A DNA stretch of 64,000 nucleotides from positions 7,898,775-7,962,774 of the forward strand of contig CM076671.1 in assembly GCA_038496675.1 (NCBI GenBank). The letters run 5' to 3'. Origin of the DNA: Rachycentron canadum. Lineage: Eukaryota; Chordata; Actinopteri; Carangiformes; Rachycentridae. The translations under genes were made by a program, and so were the position numbers. Under the pieces are notes generated by a model, which saw only the letters and a list, made by a program, of their open reading frames with translations, ran no database searches and had not been told where the DNA came from. Shown here piece by piece: positions 1-11,970 of this stretch (its first letter is position 1; each line of letters starts with the position of its first letter).

Positions 1-119
1 CTTTACAGTTCTGCCCTGAGATTTTCTCATCTGCAAAAGTACATTGGCGTCACTGCAAAAACAAGTAGCCTGTGAATCAGTTAAGTTGATCAAGGATAAT
101 GGATTCAATCCGTTAAAAC

Positions 120-335
120 AATCCAGGGTTTTTGGCCACATGGCGGCAACAGATGTAAGTGAAAGTGCTAAAAGCTTGGGACCAACTTTATAATATCTGA
201 CCTATGTAAGTCTAATATTCTGTGTCCTTTTCAACTCGGTTTTGGAAATATCTGACTCTTTAGCTGATAAATGCTCCACTCTGATCAGCAGCTGGTCACA
301 AACTTTCTCTGTCTGCAGGAAACACACATTTAATT
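120..335. repeat. decayed dispersed fish-type repeat fragment
   Basis: The stretch TTGGCCACATGG at 132-143 recurs at 19637-19648. The segment from 246 (AAATATCTG, then TTTAGCTG and a TGATCAG core) aligns loosely with 27930-28004. Shared words in the same order at separate places mark this as dispersed repeat material, not unique sequence. I recall this type of phrase from many fish genomes, but cannot assign a named family or class. There is no intact terminal repeat and no coding remnant. Confidence 0.45.
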
Positions 336-1439
336 TATTCAGACCAAACAAAAAGTGTACAGCCGATATAATAGGCTCTTATTAAGACTTAACAGATTGT
401 CAGTAGTAATGATGAGGTGCTCGGTCAAGGACACATTAAATTATTGCCCATTAAAGTTATTGAATTATTGAATTGTTGCACATGGTAGCCTCAAATAAAA
501 TACAGGAGCAGCAGATATTTTTTTTTAAAAAAGTACAGTTTGTGGGAGCTGAAGATATTCAGTCAGTCTCTTGTGTTTGTTGTGTGATTGTGCATGCACA
601 TGTGTGTATTTTTAAAGCTGCCGGCATCTGGAGGTAAAGTTTTTGGGCCATGAGCCAAAAGATGCTGAAGATGAAGGGAACTGTAGAGGTAGGTAATGAT
701 TGTCACCATGAATGATGCCTTTTAGTCATTTGATTCATTGGTAACTAATTTCAAGGCGTTTCTTCTGTTTCACATCACTGTAAACTGAATATCTTTTGGT
801 TTCAGACAAACCCTGAAACTCTGCTCTTGTGAACCAATCATCTTTTTCTACTGGGACGTTGCACGTGATTGATCAGCTTCACCCCAGATGTGCCGGCGTT
901 AGCCAAAAAGGCTTATTTTAAGATGCCGGCCTTTAGCCACATGTTAAATGAGCCATTTTCACCTTTAATTTAACCTCAAGACCCTTAGAGTTTGGGCCAA
1001 AATGACCAAGCCACTAGATAAGGATTAAAACATCAAGACGATTTATATTCGCTGTGACACAAATTACTCTACGGCAGATAAAGGATTACAACAAACTAAG
1101 ATGTGTTTTGCATGAATGGATAATACACTATGCTAAGTATTTGTTACATCAACACACCATACAGCATTAGTACAGTACAGTCCCATAAAGCCTCAGCTGT
1201 GGGTTATTCGGGAGCACTATAGCAGTCAGTCACTTACTGTACAGTTTCTCCACAATCGCATTTTTTGAAAATGGATGTAACATTTAGCTGTTAATACCAG
1301 CTGCTGGAGTGTTCGTCTTCAGATGATTTAATTGCCCGGCAATTTTCTCCTGTCAAAAAAGCAATGTGCACCTCGGATGAAAACGAGCGAGCGCAAGTGG
1401 GAGAGTTAATTAGCGACCTCGTTAGGGACCTGGAAGTGT
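336..1439. other. non-coding, little structure
   Basis: AT-rich sequence without a supported gene. The only structure seen is a 10-bp inverted pair, GCCGGCATCT at 620-629 and AGATGCCGGC at 921-930. The right member lies close to a related phrase at 888-909 (both contain GCCGGC followed by TTAGCCA). These may be the worn ends of a small mobile element about 300 bp long, but flanking target duplications are not evident. Confidence 0.4.
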
Positions 1440-1526
1440 CTGGTAGGGCCTCTGTGTGTGTTTGTGTGCATCTGTGTCTGTGTTGTCTTTGTCTGTATGC
1501 CTGTGTGTGTGTGTGTGTGTGTGTGA
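1440..1526. repeat. TG-rich microsatellite
   Basis: Imperfect TG/TCTG repeats lead into a pure (TG)n run at about 1501-1524. It is read through by open frames on both strands, but these only encode VCVCVC or HTHTHT and are artefacts of the repeat. Confidence 0.9.
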
Positions 1527-3429
1527 CTAGGAAATCCGAGATGGCTTGTGGCAAGGACCTAATCTGTCATTGTATGTATACACGACCAGCTTACCCTGTG
1601 TGACTGACAGGATGTTCACAGTGTGAGCCAAATGGTTGATATGTGTGCATGTGCTGATGCATTGTGGGTGGTGGCAGAGGTTGCTATGGCATCTAGAAGT
1701 AGATCTGCAGCTAAATTAAGCTATGTACTTATGGAGAACATACCTTTTTGATTTGTTTTGTGAGATGCATCCTTCAGATATGTCAAACATAGTTATGAGT
1801 GGGTACTAATTAAGGTATATTAATCACAGAAACAAACGTATAATGAATACAAGCATTTCTATCTGTATAAATAAAGGTTGATGAAAATTAAATGAGTTTA
1901 GAACAAATGTGTTGCCTGTTGATTCTGTTATCTCATTAACAAATCAATGTTTTACTCCACCTTTGTTTTTGTGTGTCCTCAGGTGCTGATGTTAAGTAAA
2001 GCCTCTCATATACATGCTTTCTTCTTTGTGTTTGCATGTGCGTGATGGCTCGCAACATGTACCCTGTGTTCCCTGGTTGTGTGTGTCCTCAGCATTAAAA
2101 GCTGGCTGCAGGGTGCAGTTCATTTGTTTTTGCAGCGCTGTGCGTATGCATTGATGAAAAAAATATCAGAAGCTCAACTTCACAAGCCAGAACCAAAAGC
2201 ATTGTGATCATAGTTGAGATGCTCTTTAAGACTGATTTGCTCAGACATGTCTCCCTTTCCAAAAAAAAAAAAAAAAAAAAAAAAGAAAAAAACTCCTGTG
2301 AATTGAATTGGAGATTTGACGCCTTGCAAAAAATGCCACCGTCATTTTCCAAGGGCACGCTGGAGATTGGATGAACGGGCTGCGTGTGGCGCTCTGGCTG
2401 AGTGAACTCTGTTGGTTTGGGGAGTGGTGCAGTAATTTGTTAAGACTGGGCCCCTGAATTATTAAAGGCATATGAGTGTAAATAATTCACTGATCACCAA
2501 ACAGCATGACAGGCCATTCATCAGCATGTGTCGCCTTGTGGATGCGGGCATACGTGTCTGTGGCGTGCTTGTGGGAGGAGAGGTGGGTGGCAGGGAGTGG
2601 GCGGCTGCAGGTTAGAGCTGAGGAGGATGCAAGCCTCCAAATACATGTGTAACTTTTTTTTTTTTTTTGCATGCACACAAACTTTTATATCGTCCTCCTT
2701 TTGGTGCTAAGATGAATTTCTGCAGTAGTGTACCTTAATTACACTTCCATGAGCAAACATATGACCAACAGGAGAGGAGCATAAGCTTGAGGGGAAACTC
2801 AGAGTACTTTGTTGAATTATCTGAATGAAAGTGCTTCATCATAACCTGCTTTGTATTTTTATTCCTGTGAATCTAGCCTTGCCCTGCCTACTTTTTTTTT
2901 TTTTTTTCCCAGTGTCTTCTCAATGGCAAAGCGAGTATGGTGACAAATTGCCATAAACAGGCGGAAAGCATGCAAATGCAGCAAGGAGACAAATGTCCAA
3001 CCTTGTGTTTAGTCTGAAGCTAAGGTCATCCACCCTCCCATCTATCACTGTTCTAATCAGCTCCACGCAGCCCCAATGCATAGCTCAGTACCTGCTGCAT
3101 AGATAACACCCAGAGAGGGAGAGGAGGAGCGAGATAAAAACAAAACTGATAAAAGATTCAACAAGTAAACATTCATATTGCTCCGGAGCTGCTTGTGTTT
3201 TGCTGGGGCTTTTGCTCTGTTCCATTTTTATGTGTGTGTGTGTGTCTCTCTCTCCACCACCATCAACCTCCCCTTTATACACTCATATTCCTGTGTTTGC
3301 ATGCTCCTAAACTGCAGCATGTTTGTTTTTGCTTGTCAGGTGTAGACAGAGGGGTTTGACCTGGGATCGCAGTGCTGTATTTGAAGGTGATTGGAGATGA
3401 GCTGTATTGAAATGTTAGTTGTTTGGTTT
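1527..3429. other. non-coding with A/T homopolymers
   Basis: No gene is supported. It holds an A-run at about 2262-2284, T-runs at about 2656-2669 and 2891-2907, and a short TG run near 3231-3245. A CpG-retaining patch at 2340-2420 and the stretch 2080-2240 could be regulatory, but nothing in them is decisive. An octamer-like ATGCAAAT lies near 2971. Confidence 0.4.
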
Positions 3430-3699
3430 TTTTTTTTCCTGTCAGGCACTCAGGGAGGGAGAGACGAGGCAAATCCAGATGTCTGGCTCGGCTGTAATTG
3501 CAGTTGCACTTTTCTTTTCAGATTGTAACACCCAGGTGCATAATGGAAAAGATAGACCGCCTTGTATTTTGATTTTACTTTCTATCACTCGCTTTTGTTC
3601 TTCCTTTAGCTCATTTTCACATACACTGAGAGCCACGCTGCTTGCGATTTGATATCTCTCCCTTTCTTTCTCTTTCTCCCTCCTTCCTTTCTGTCTTTG

Positions 3700-4060
3700 T
3701 GCTTCCGATGAGTGTTTCGTTTGGCCCCCGCCAAGCGATCCAGAGATAGTTGAATTAGAGCCTTGCCCCACGCAATTAAAATCTTATTATTGCTCGAGTG
3801 TGACCCAGCCTAATTTAATTGCCGTACATGCTCAAAAATGATTAATAGATACAGTTTGTAAATAGCCTGGGCAATGATGATAACGCCAAAGATATGGTTA
3901 GTTGAGTGCATTATTTCTTGCTAAAATAAACATTTGGAAAACACATTCGGCTCGGCACATTGGATTCCTGAAATGTTAGCGGCGGCGGTGTCTGATTGTA
4001 ATAACTCTAAATGAAAGATCAAAGGACACAGCAGCCTCCCGAGGGAGAAAGTTTACTCCA
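3700..4060. promoter_or_regulatory. candidate conserved non-coding element
   Basis: Dense homeodomain-type cores occur in non-repetitive sequence: AATTAAAA at about 3774, TAATTTAATTGC at 3811-3822 and GATTAATAG at 3840-3848, followed by a GATA-rich stretch (GATGATAACG and GATATGG). CpG dinucleotides survive inside the block although the surroundings are CpG-poor. No frame carries a convincing protein. The class call is from texture only; alignment to another fish would decide it. Confidence 0.4.
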
Positions 4061-4329
4061 AACTAGGCTAAAGGAAGAGTTGTGTCTCATGCATATAGCC
4101 TATTAATCATTCAGCTTGCCTACTGTCATTACTTGCACACTTGTCTCCCTCCGTCACTGTGTTATTGTGCCGGGGTGACACTGCGGTGGATGTTTCTGAT
4201 GAGCCATTTTGTCCCCCAGCAAGTGTTGCCAAAACCTAGACGGTTTCAAAAGGTGTGTGCGAGTTCACATTGTCTGATTGTGAGTGGACTAATTTTTAAT
4301 TTTGCCATTTAAAGTGTCAGGACTTGAGG

Positions 4330-4660
4330 TTTAGACTTCGCAACAGTGCTCGGGAATAATCGTAGCCAATAGGAAAGTGCTGTCGTGTTTTCGCCCATGT
4401 GCGTGTGTCTGTGCCTTTGTGTATCCTGCTGTCCAGCGGTGCAAGGTAAATGGGCGTGTGCTCATTAATCTCTGTGTGTGTGATGGAGCAGAGTGGTCGG
4501 CCAAGCTGCTGAATGTCTAAGCAGGGCGCTGTGCATGTGATTTATCGGGAGGAGCGTGCATTAGGGCCCATTCGTAGCCATTAGCCTGGACAGCTAAGGA
4601 CGCCGCCACCTCCCGCTACAGCCACAGGGACGGTGGGCGGGTCCTTGGCTTTACACTTCA
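4330..4660. promoter_or_regulatory. candidate regulatory block with CCAAT and GC boxes
   Basis: An AGCCAATAGG CCAAT box lies at 4364-4373 and a GGGCGGG GC box near 4635. Between them is a GC-rich stretch with several CpGs, including GGACGCCGCCACC near 4600. The pairing resembles a proximal promoter or enhancer, but no transcript start or exon can be tied to it. Confidence 0.3.
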
Positions 4661-5669
4661 AGGCTTGGTACATTTTGTCCAGGATGTTTTAAGAGCTGCA
4701 TACAGTGAGTCAATTAATGATGATGGAGTGGTGAGTTCATGATGTTGCTGACAGCATTGTTGCAAGGCGCGTCATTGTTGGATCGCACTTCCCAGACATC
4801 ACCTGTCAGTCAAGTCTTCTTTTTGGATTCGTGGAGTTTACATTTGTATAGTGAGCCTTTTCGTGCAGATATTCCCCACAATGCTCTGTGCTGAGGACTC
4901 TACAAGTTCATGAACTGGCTCAAGGTTGACTCTTTAAAGACAAACGTAAATGTATTGTATGTCCTTCCACATGTAAAATACCCAATCCTCCCATCCTTCG
5001 CCTCCAGGGAGCAGGTGCTTCTTTGGCTGCCAGCTTTAGACGGTCCCCATGCTGAAAGATACATGCCCCCATGGTGCGGCTAGGTGGGCATCCACAAAAT
5101 GGCATATATTCTTGAAACCAAGAGAAGGAGGCAACATCACTGCAGCATCTTGTGGAGGAAAAGTAATCGGCTCCCAGTGCAGTTTGGGTAGAATTTAAAC
5201 TATATGACCATCTCTGAGCAGCAGCATAATTTGAACTATTTAATTTCTAAAAGCACAAAGCTCCACATTTCTAACTCCATCATAACCAAAGTGCATAGGA
5301 AAAAAATTAAATATGTAATTTAAGTTTGTCTTTAAGCTATAAATGAAATAATTTTTTTTGACTTTTTGACAATAATCACCAATTATTTACATCTCAAGAT
5401 TATAAAAGTTCACAAAATGTAACTGTTTTGTTTTCGGGCTTGTACACAAAAAAGGGGGTTGGTTGTTCAGGGGTTTAACAAAGTCCAAGTCTGGTTTTAC
5501 ACCAAAACTGGGACAGAGCTGAGACGGAAAGTGTTTAAATCACTTTATTAAGCAAAAACATGTCTTGAATTGACGAATTTGCAGAGGTTTGATTTGTGGT
5601 TTTGAGCAGACAATAAAGCTTTCTGGATATTTGAGGCATTGCTTTTCATGTGCTCATATCTGTGTCCAA
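4661..5669. other. non-coding, AT-rich
   Basis: I see no gene, RNA or recognisable repeat here. The part from 5220 to 5620 is notably AT-rich, with short poly-A and poly-T stretches. Confidence 0.4.
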
Positions 5670-5701
5670 GTGTGTGTGTGTGTGTGCGTGTGTGTGTGTG
5701 A
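5670..5701. repeat. TG microsatellite
   Basis: A (TG)n run interrupted once by GCG. A run of ten G follows at about 5770-5779, and the sequence down to the assembly gap stays low in complexity. Confidence 0.9.
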
Positions 5702-5948
5702 GCACAGACTATCATCCAGTGTCAGTTCGTGTCAGTGGCTGTGTGAATAAGCGAGGTGGGCAGAGGGGCGGGGGGGGGGTCACTCTATTTTGGCTGAGGT
5801 AATCCATCCATTGTGTTGAACTTCTTCATCTGTATCAATTCATTGAAAACACACTGGCACTGTGGAGTGAAACTGAGCCTGCCTGGTCCTTTCTTGACAG
5901 GGCAACGAGAGAGAGGGAGTGAGAGAGAGAGTATCGTGGCGATGGGGG

Positions 5949-5965
5949 CTGTCTCTTATACACAT
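5949..5965 (-). other. Nextera transposase mosaic-end adapter remnant
   Basis: CTGTCTCTTATACACAT is exactly 17 bases of the reverse complement of the 19-base Tn5 mosaic end used in Nextera libraries. It abuts the first N of the assembly gap. This is library adapter left on a contig or read end, not fish DNA. The true genomic sequence therefore ends at or before 5948. Confidence 0.93.
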
Positions 5966-6337
5966 NNNNNNNNNNNNNNNNNNNNNNNNNNNNNNNNNNN
6001 NNNNNNNNNNNNNNNNNNNNNNNNNNNNNNNNNNNNNNNNNNNNNNNNNNNNNNNNNNNNNNNNNNNNNNNNNNNNNNNNNNNNNNNNNNNNNNNNNNNN
6101 NNNNNNNNNNNNNNNNNNNNNNNNNNNNNNNNNNNNNNNNNNNNNNNNNNNNNNNNNNNNNNNNNNNNNNNNNNNNNNNNNNNNNNNNNNNNNNNNNNNN
6201 NNNNNNNNNNNNNNNNNNNNNNNNNNNNNNNNNNNNNNNNNNNNNNNNNNNNNNNNNNNNNNNNNNNNNNNNNNNNNNNNNNNNNNNNNNNNNNNNNNNN
6301 NNNNNNNNNNNNNNNNNNNNNNNNNNNNNNNNNNNNN
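5966..6337. other. assembly gap (372 N)
   Basis: A run of 372 unknown bases. The left flank is adapter and the right flank resumes in G-rich sequence. Open frames that appear to span the gap have no meaning. Confidence 0.99.
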
Positions 6338-6497
6338 GGGGGTGTGGGGGAAGGGGGTACTGGACCATGGGAAAAACACAATCTCTGGCCCCTCTATAGC
6401 ACTTGTTCCACCCCACTTCACCCGCACACCCACCCTGTGTGTGCCACTTGTCACTGACCCTTGCAACCCCCTTCTCTTTCTCTCCAAGCCTTTGAGC

Positions 6498-6529
<32 letters not shown>

Positions 6530-6720
6530 GGGCTGCAGATGTGTGTAAGGCTCCACCACCAACCCCAAATTCATCACCAACACACCCCTCTCTTCGCTCC
6601 GGAGACCTGCGGACCTCCACGCTCTAAGGCCCCTACCTCTACCTCTCACACCCAGGAATGGTGAAGTGTGGTGGGGCAGAAGCTGTGCCCGGACCCCCAC
6701 CCCACATGCCTCGCTTCCAG
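6338..6720. repeat. low-complexity sequence with TC microsatellite
   Basis: G-rich sequence right of the gap is followed by pyrimidine-rich sequence with a (TC)n run at about 6499-6529, then C-rich low-complexity sequence to 6720. The difficult composition on both sides probably explains why the gap was not closed. Confidence 0.7.
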
Positions 6721-6959
6721 TCCTAGTTAAGAATGGACCAAAGGAATAAAGAATAACACAGAGGATCCCTTGTAGTTGTGGTTGCACAAAGGGGAGGCAG
6801 GCGGGGGCAAACAAGGAAAAAGGAGAAAAAATAATGCGCGTCTGTGAGTGTGTTTGTGGTTATCATGCACATACACATGTTCTGGCTGTGTGTATTAGGT
6901 ATACTGTGTATATGTCTTGTCTTGGGGCTGTGGGAGGAGGGTGTGTGTGTGGGGGGGGG

Positions 6960-7640
6960 ATTATAGCTGAAACATGCACCCTCTGTGACAGAACAGTAAT
7001 TGGTCCAAGGCATTCGTTCCCTTTGCCACCACTGACAATGTGAGCTTTCACTACAACATACAGCAAAAATACTCATGAAATGAATCATTACCACGGACCA
7101 TTAGCCTGTCTTCCTTTAATAATTGAATTTGTCAGCAGCATCCTTTTCAACCACGAAAGCCACCATCATATTCTGATGATGAAGGCGATCTCTACCAAGG
7201 AGGATCTGTATTCCTTAATTATTCTCTTCCTTCTTCTCCAGCTTGTCAATCACTGTTGTTGATGAACCCGAGTCAGATGATTAAGCGTCAACGCTGACAT
7301 TACAAGATGGATTTAATCTGCAATGAGGTGTTATCAATATCATTGATTAATCACTAATGCACGTGCCATTTGGTGGATGCTTTAATCTGAAGTAATTACA
7401 GTAGAGTGAGGGGATGTGTTTATAGCTTGGGTGGCCCTGTGGCAATGTTAGTGCCACGCTTTAAACATTCAGATATGCAAACTGTTAAGTAGCATTTGAT
7501 GCTCTTTTGCCATGTAAGATGTAAAAAATAATGGTAATTGCACTGGCGCCGAGGGATTTCTGCATTTGCCAAACTCATGACACAGCACTTGGTGAAATGC
7601 AAATCTGCATTACAGCATCGCCTCGCTTTTTTCCTTATGT
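6960..7640. promoter_or_regulatory. candidate conserved non-coding element
   Basis: A long non-repetitive block with TAATAATTGAAT near 7116, TGATTAAT at 7344-7351, a CACGTG E-box at 7360-7365, TAATTACAG near 7394 and a perfect POU octamer ATGCAAAT at 7597-7604. The combination of homeodomain, bHLH and POU-type sites in sequence lacking repeats is typical of developmental enhancers. It may be two elements rather than one. Confidence 0.42.
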
Positions 7641-7669
7641 TGAGCTCTCCTCGAGCTGTAATGCTAAGG

Positions 7670-7840
7670 CGAGACCGGGAGAGTCTTCTGAGGGAGGAGG
7701 AAAAAGAGAGGCAGCCAGCAGGGGGAGGTAAGACAAAAGGAAAAGTGAAGGGAGCGCAAGACAGGGAGAGGGGAAAGGGGGAGAGGGTAAACAGAGGAAG
7801 GATGGGAGAGGAAGAGAAGATGTGGGGGGAGGCTCTCTGC
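7670..7840 (+). repeat. polypurine tract
   Basis: About 170 bases that are strongly G/A on the plus strand, with GGGAGAGG and GAAGAG words and only scattered pyrimidines. It is low-complexity sequence with triplex (H-DNA) potential; the open frame through it is compositional. Confidence 0.65.
7715..7728 (+). promoter_or_regulatory. CTCF-like site
   Basis: CCAGCAGGGGGAGG matches the CTCF core CCASYAGRKGGCRS at 13 of 14 positions (A instead of C at position 12). It lies inside a purine-rich tract, which raises the chance of a random match. Confidence 0.3.
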
Positions 7841-9530
7841 TGGGGCTCCTATCGATGCCATTGGTTTTTGGTCGTGCATCAGGCGTGCCCCGGCTGAGTG
7901 GCAGCCCAGCCAGACCTCCCGCCCTCTGATGGCCTGGGGAGAGGAGGGCATCGTGGCGGCGGTGTGCTGGCCTTTCCTGCGTCCAGCTGTGTACTCTGTG
8001 GGGAGTACACTACTGTATGTTAGTGCTGACCAGCAGGGAAAAGGCATACTACTGTACTTTTACACCCCTGACTTTTTCAAGGAGGAAGGAGGGAGCGAAA
8101 ATAAGAGCATGTACAGTCAATTAATGCAATATGAGAATCATATTTGTTTACATTACAACCATGTGTTTAAAGATAATTAGCACTAACTTGCATTACTCAT
8201 GTGGTGCTTCTTCAGAAATGTTCAATTTTTAGGAAATATTTCAAAAGCATCTGCAAGACTGACATTCTTATAGCCTTATAGACGGCTGATTGACTTCAAT
8301 GAAATTACACAGTTCAAATGGAGCCTATACAGTATGTTTCATTTTGTATTAGTGAGCGTTAACCAGGCAGAAATAAGCAAGAAGTGTTTGCTCAATGTGA
8401 TTTAGTGATGCAGATGTGCAAAAAATGAACAAATTCACCTGAGTTGTCTCTAAAGAAAGACAGGTACACAGCGTTTAGGGACAAAGCTCTCCGAAGCTGA
8501 GCCACACTCACCTCTAAGCAGCGTGTTAGAGATGATATATCACTTCTTTCGTTTTCAGTAGCTAAGAGTTTAAGTTCACAGCCTATTTTCAGGGTGTGAC
8601 ACCAGGAAGGTGCTGTGAAGTTTTTCCCTTTGCAAGAGTCTCACTCGGCTGCTGCTGAAGTGATGTGCTGCTCAGTCACAGCGTTCACGAAAAGAACAGG
8701 AGAAGAAGAAGAGAGAGGTGTGCAGCACAGTATAACCCTGCTACTGTACCTGTCCTGCAGCTAGTGCACCACACAACCACAAGCAGCTGCTCTTTTCTAT
8801 ATGGCGTGCAAAAGTGCACACCAGAAAAATGTCATGTCGGACACAATTCAATATGGCTCAGGGAGCTGTTATATCTACAAGATAGGTGGCGTTTTTTTGT
8901 CCCATGGGTTAGGGTTATTTAAATAATACTAGTGTTGTTTTAAGTTGGGTGTCAAAATGAGAAACAGAACTTCTTCTCTCCACATTAAAACAAGCCACTT
9001 GCTATTATTCAGTATTTCATAGCATTGTTCATTACTGCAACCATAAATCCTCAGTTTGGCTTTTGTAAAAGTTTCTGTTTTATCACAATTCCACTGAACC
9101 GACTTGGATGTTTTTTCACTTCAGCACAAGTATTACTTTACATTCTGCTTGCTGTCAATCACCTGACACCCACAGGAAGAAACTGAAGTCTCCTCCAGGA
9201 AATAATCCTTCAGAAACATGCTGCTTTACAAACTGTACTGTCACATTCAGTGCTTTTTATTTGGAAAGTCTTTGTTAGCCAGGACAGCAGTTACTTTTTA
9301 GACTAGATTTCAAACTAGAGAAACATAATTCAGCTCAAAACAGGATTAAATTAGCCCTGAAGGATTTCAACAAATAATATGTGTGTAGGTGAGTCATGCT
9401 TTGGTTGCTTGACTGAAAGGTGTTAGTGATGATGGTGGAGAACAGATCAGGGAAAGTGTCCAAGGGCCCTCGAGTTTGCTCCGGTGCCCAGAGCTGCCTC
9501 TGTGCGTGCATGAGCCTCATTTCTCAGAGA
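7841..9530. other. non-coding, no supported feature
   Basis: A GC-richer patch at 7840-8010 may extend the regulatory block upstream. The rest, to 9530, is ordinary AT-rich sequence in which I see no gene or clear repeat. Two tandem telomere-like units at 8906-8917 are too short to matter. Confidence 0.35.
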
Positions 9531-9650
9531 CGAGAGGGAAGAGGAGAAAAAAACAAAAAGCAAAAAAATAAAGGATGTAGGGTTTGAGGGGGATGAAGGA
9601 AGGAGAGGAGAGGGCAAGAGAGAGGTGAAGGGAGACGGGGGGGGGTATTG
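9531..9650 (+). repeat. polypurine tract
   Basis: Strongly G/A on the plus strand, from AGACGAGAGGGAAG to a terminal G-run at about 9639-9645. Low complexity, no coding potential. Confidence 0.6.
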
Positions 9651-9659
9651 CTAGAGCTG

Positions 9660-9935
9660 TCCAGTGAGATCCGCTCACAGCTGCCTCCCCTCCTCAACGG
9701 CTCCTCTGCTGAAAAGGGCCCTGAGTGGCGACCGGATCCATTTCAGCGTGGAAACCCCACACACACAAAGCTCTGAAAGCTGCTCTTATGCCACGTCTCG
9801 GTATCCCTTACCTGTTAGCCCGATTAATTATTCCCCCAAGTACAGGAGCCAGGGAAATGAGACACCGCGGATGGGCCGGCAAGATAGGGCTGCACTCTCT
9901 CAACTGAACGAGAGAGGCCAGATAAAGAGAGTGTG
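9660..9935. promoter_or_regulatory. candidate regulatory block
   Basis: Several CpGs (GGCGACCGG, CACGTCTCGG, CACCGCGG, GGCCGGC) are retained around a CCGATTAATTATTCC homeodomain-type site near 9820. The sequence is non-repetitive. No splice-bounded open frame was found. Confidence 0.35.
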
Positions 9936-10104
9936 GGTGGTGGGGTGAAGGAGAGGAAGAAGAGGGGGAGAGCTCTCTGTTGTCTGTCCCTTTTTTCTCT
10001 CAGTCTACAGTAGGAGCCTTCAATCTCCAGTGGCTAATGTACTAGAAAGTTGCTTTTACAATGTCCCCACACTTTCTTAGTCACACTAGAGTGGGTTGAA
10101 AGAG

Positions 10105-10260
10105 CTGGTAGTATAGTTAATCATGAGTTTTTTTGTCTTTTTTTTTTTTTTTGCCCTCCCATCCCTCCATCTATCAGCTCGAGCGACAGCATGCAGGGCA
10201 TGTGAAAGACCCCCACATCCCCTCTGAAGAAAAAAAAAGGGAATCTGTTGTTTCTGCTGT
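10105..10260. repeat. poly-T and low-complexity stretch
   Basis: An interrupted T-run at about 10128-10153 is followed by C-rich sequence and an A-run near 10229-10237. Nothing functional is apparent. Confidence 0.6.
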
Positions 10261-10429
10261 TGGGGTTGTGCACCCTGGAGCATGTCGTGAGGACGCCGTT
10301 TTTGGCAGGAAAGCCACTGACGCACTGACCAGAAACTCCATTATACGCACACCCCGATTGTCCTGGCCACAAGAAAGCAATGTGTCTTTGCACAAGAGTG
10401 TGCAGCCAGCTGTGAGGCATTGAATATGT

Positions 10430-10990
10430 GTTAGTGTGATCGTCTGATTTCAGGCAGCGTACACAAACCTGCTCTCTGCAACTTCTTGACAACATCCTTT
10501 CGCCTTAGGTCTGAGCGTCCAATCACTTTCTTGAACAAGCACTTCCTGGTTATGCAGAGCAGGGGTTTCCATGGCTATCAATCAGCCAATAGCGGCGCAG
10601 CTCCTCAGAGCAGCATGTTGAGAGTGGGGGTCTCTGGGGCAGCCTGTCTTTTTAAACAAGGCCAGACACTTCACAGACAGGGAGAGGGCCAATTAATTCT
10701 GCCGGGGGCAACGCTCCTAGGTTAGCATTTGCTTATAGTGATAAATTGGTGCTTTGTATCCACAGTAAACTACCTAGGCTCCCCCTGTTTTGGCTAGCTT
10801 GGCAGGTCCAGGAGTGATGTCATGAGGTTCAGGCTGATTAGTCGGGTGTGCCTCGTCCTTTTTCACGGGGTCACTGCACTACTGTCTGTGTAAAATTAAT
10901 TAAAAGCCGGCTGGGGTTAGTGTCCGCGCTAATTCCAGCTCGTCGCTAACATCTGCTGAGGAGGAAAATGAGGGAACGTCGGTGTGACTG
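10430..10990. promoter_or_regulatory. candidate conserved non-coding element
   Basis: Non-repetitive block with AGCCAATAGCGGCG (CCAAT box) near 10584, CCAATTAATTCTG near 10690 and AAATTAATTAAAAGCCGG near 10893. The last part keeps several CpGs (GTCCGCGC, CTCGTCGC). It has no protein signal and is among the better enhancer candidates in the first 12 kb. Confidence 0.4.
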
Positions 10991-11560
10991 CAAGGTGAAA
11001 AAGAAACCTTGGCGTTGACAGGATCAGTTTGCTGAACGGGAAGATGCAAACTATGGAAATGTCTCCTCATGTGTGTGTTTGTAAATAACCTAAATGTTCA
11101 TATGAAGAAAAAAAAAGAATTTCAAAAATAAAGCCACAACCAATTTAAGAATTTTGGAACAAAAACAAAGAGCAGTCATGTAGAAATCACCCCACTGAAA
11201 CTTGATGATTCTCTCAGTATCTCAATTTAAAGACAGTGCATCTTCATCTTTAGTCCTTCCTGCTCTCATGCCAGACTCATAAAGCTACCGTGACTAGAAG
11301 TAGCCCCTGGTGACTCCCCCTGTACAGCCATGCGGCCATGTGGTCTGAATTTAGCCATCCTTTATCTTCCTCTCCCATCCGGCTTCCTTTCCTTTCTCTC
11401 AGTCTTTGCTAAGTGGTTGCATGCATACATGTGTCTTCAGAGTCCAGTGAGCTCCAAAGCAGCAATACTGCAGACCAAACAGAGGAGTAGGAAGAGGAGG
11501 GGGGGAGCTGTTGGATATTTTATTTACCTATTATTTAAATACTTTTCCCAGTGCCTCATT
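10991..11560. other. non-coding, no supported feature
   Basis: AT-rich in the first half with an A-run near 11108; pyrimidine-rich in the second. I see nothing further. Confidence 0.35.
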
Positions 11561-11569
11561 CTTTCTTCA

Positions 11570-11970
11570 GCTACAGTTCAGCATCCTTGCAGCATTCCCC
11601 TTTCAAATCTCCCCCCAAGGTGAGAGAGGTTGATCATTTTTCTTTCAGCGTGAATGAAAGTCACGGCCAATTTCCCTTTTAACATGGACACGGGAAAAAC
11701 AACAAGTACTAGAGCAACAAAACAGCCTTCAGTTGCTAAAGCGGGATCTTTGATTTGGCATATCAAAGGGGAGCGCGATCCCTGGGTTGCCGTGGCTCCC
11801 AAGGTCGACACACATAGATCTACTTCGCCTGGATCTGATTGGCTGGCTGCTTAGTGCTGCTGCACATTTGCCAGAGTGAATAAGGGCTCCATTAGAGTAT
11901 AGGCCGAATATATATTTTCCACTAAACAAAGAGTCTAAGTGCATAAATGAAATAGCTTCAGAGGTGTTTG
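11570..11970. promoter_or_regulatory. candidate conserved non-coding element
   Basis: A long non-repetitive stretch with retained CpGs (GAGCGCGATC, GGTCGACAC), an ATTTGGCATATC word near 11754 and CTGATTGGCTGG (inverted CCAAT) near 11836. The frames at 11654-11854 (+) and 11729-12001 (-) overlap here but lack splice sites or a recognisable protein. Confidence 0.38.

Noticed and set aside
5813..6814. Long frames on both strands spanning the gap (up to 324 codons)
   Set aside because: They are open only because N codons count as open, and they include adapter sequence.
7670..7840. Basic Arg/Lys/Glu-rich protein in the purine tract
   Set aside because: Polypurine DNA always encodes Arg, Lys, Glu and Gly; no start or splice support.
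8906..8917. Interstitial telomeric repeat (GGGTTAGGGTTA)
   Set aside because: Only two units, which is expected by chance over this length.
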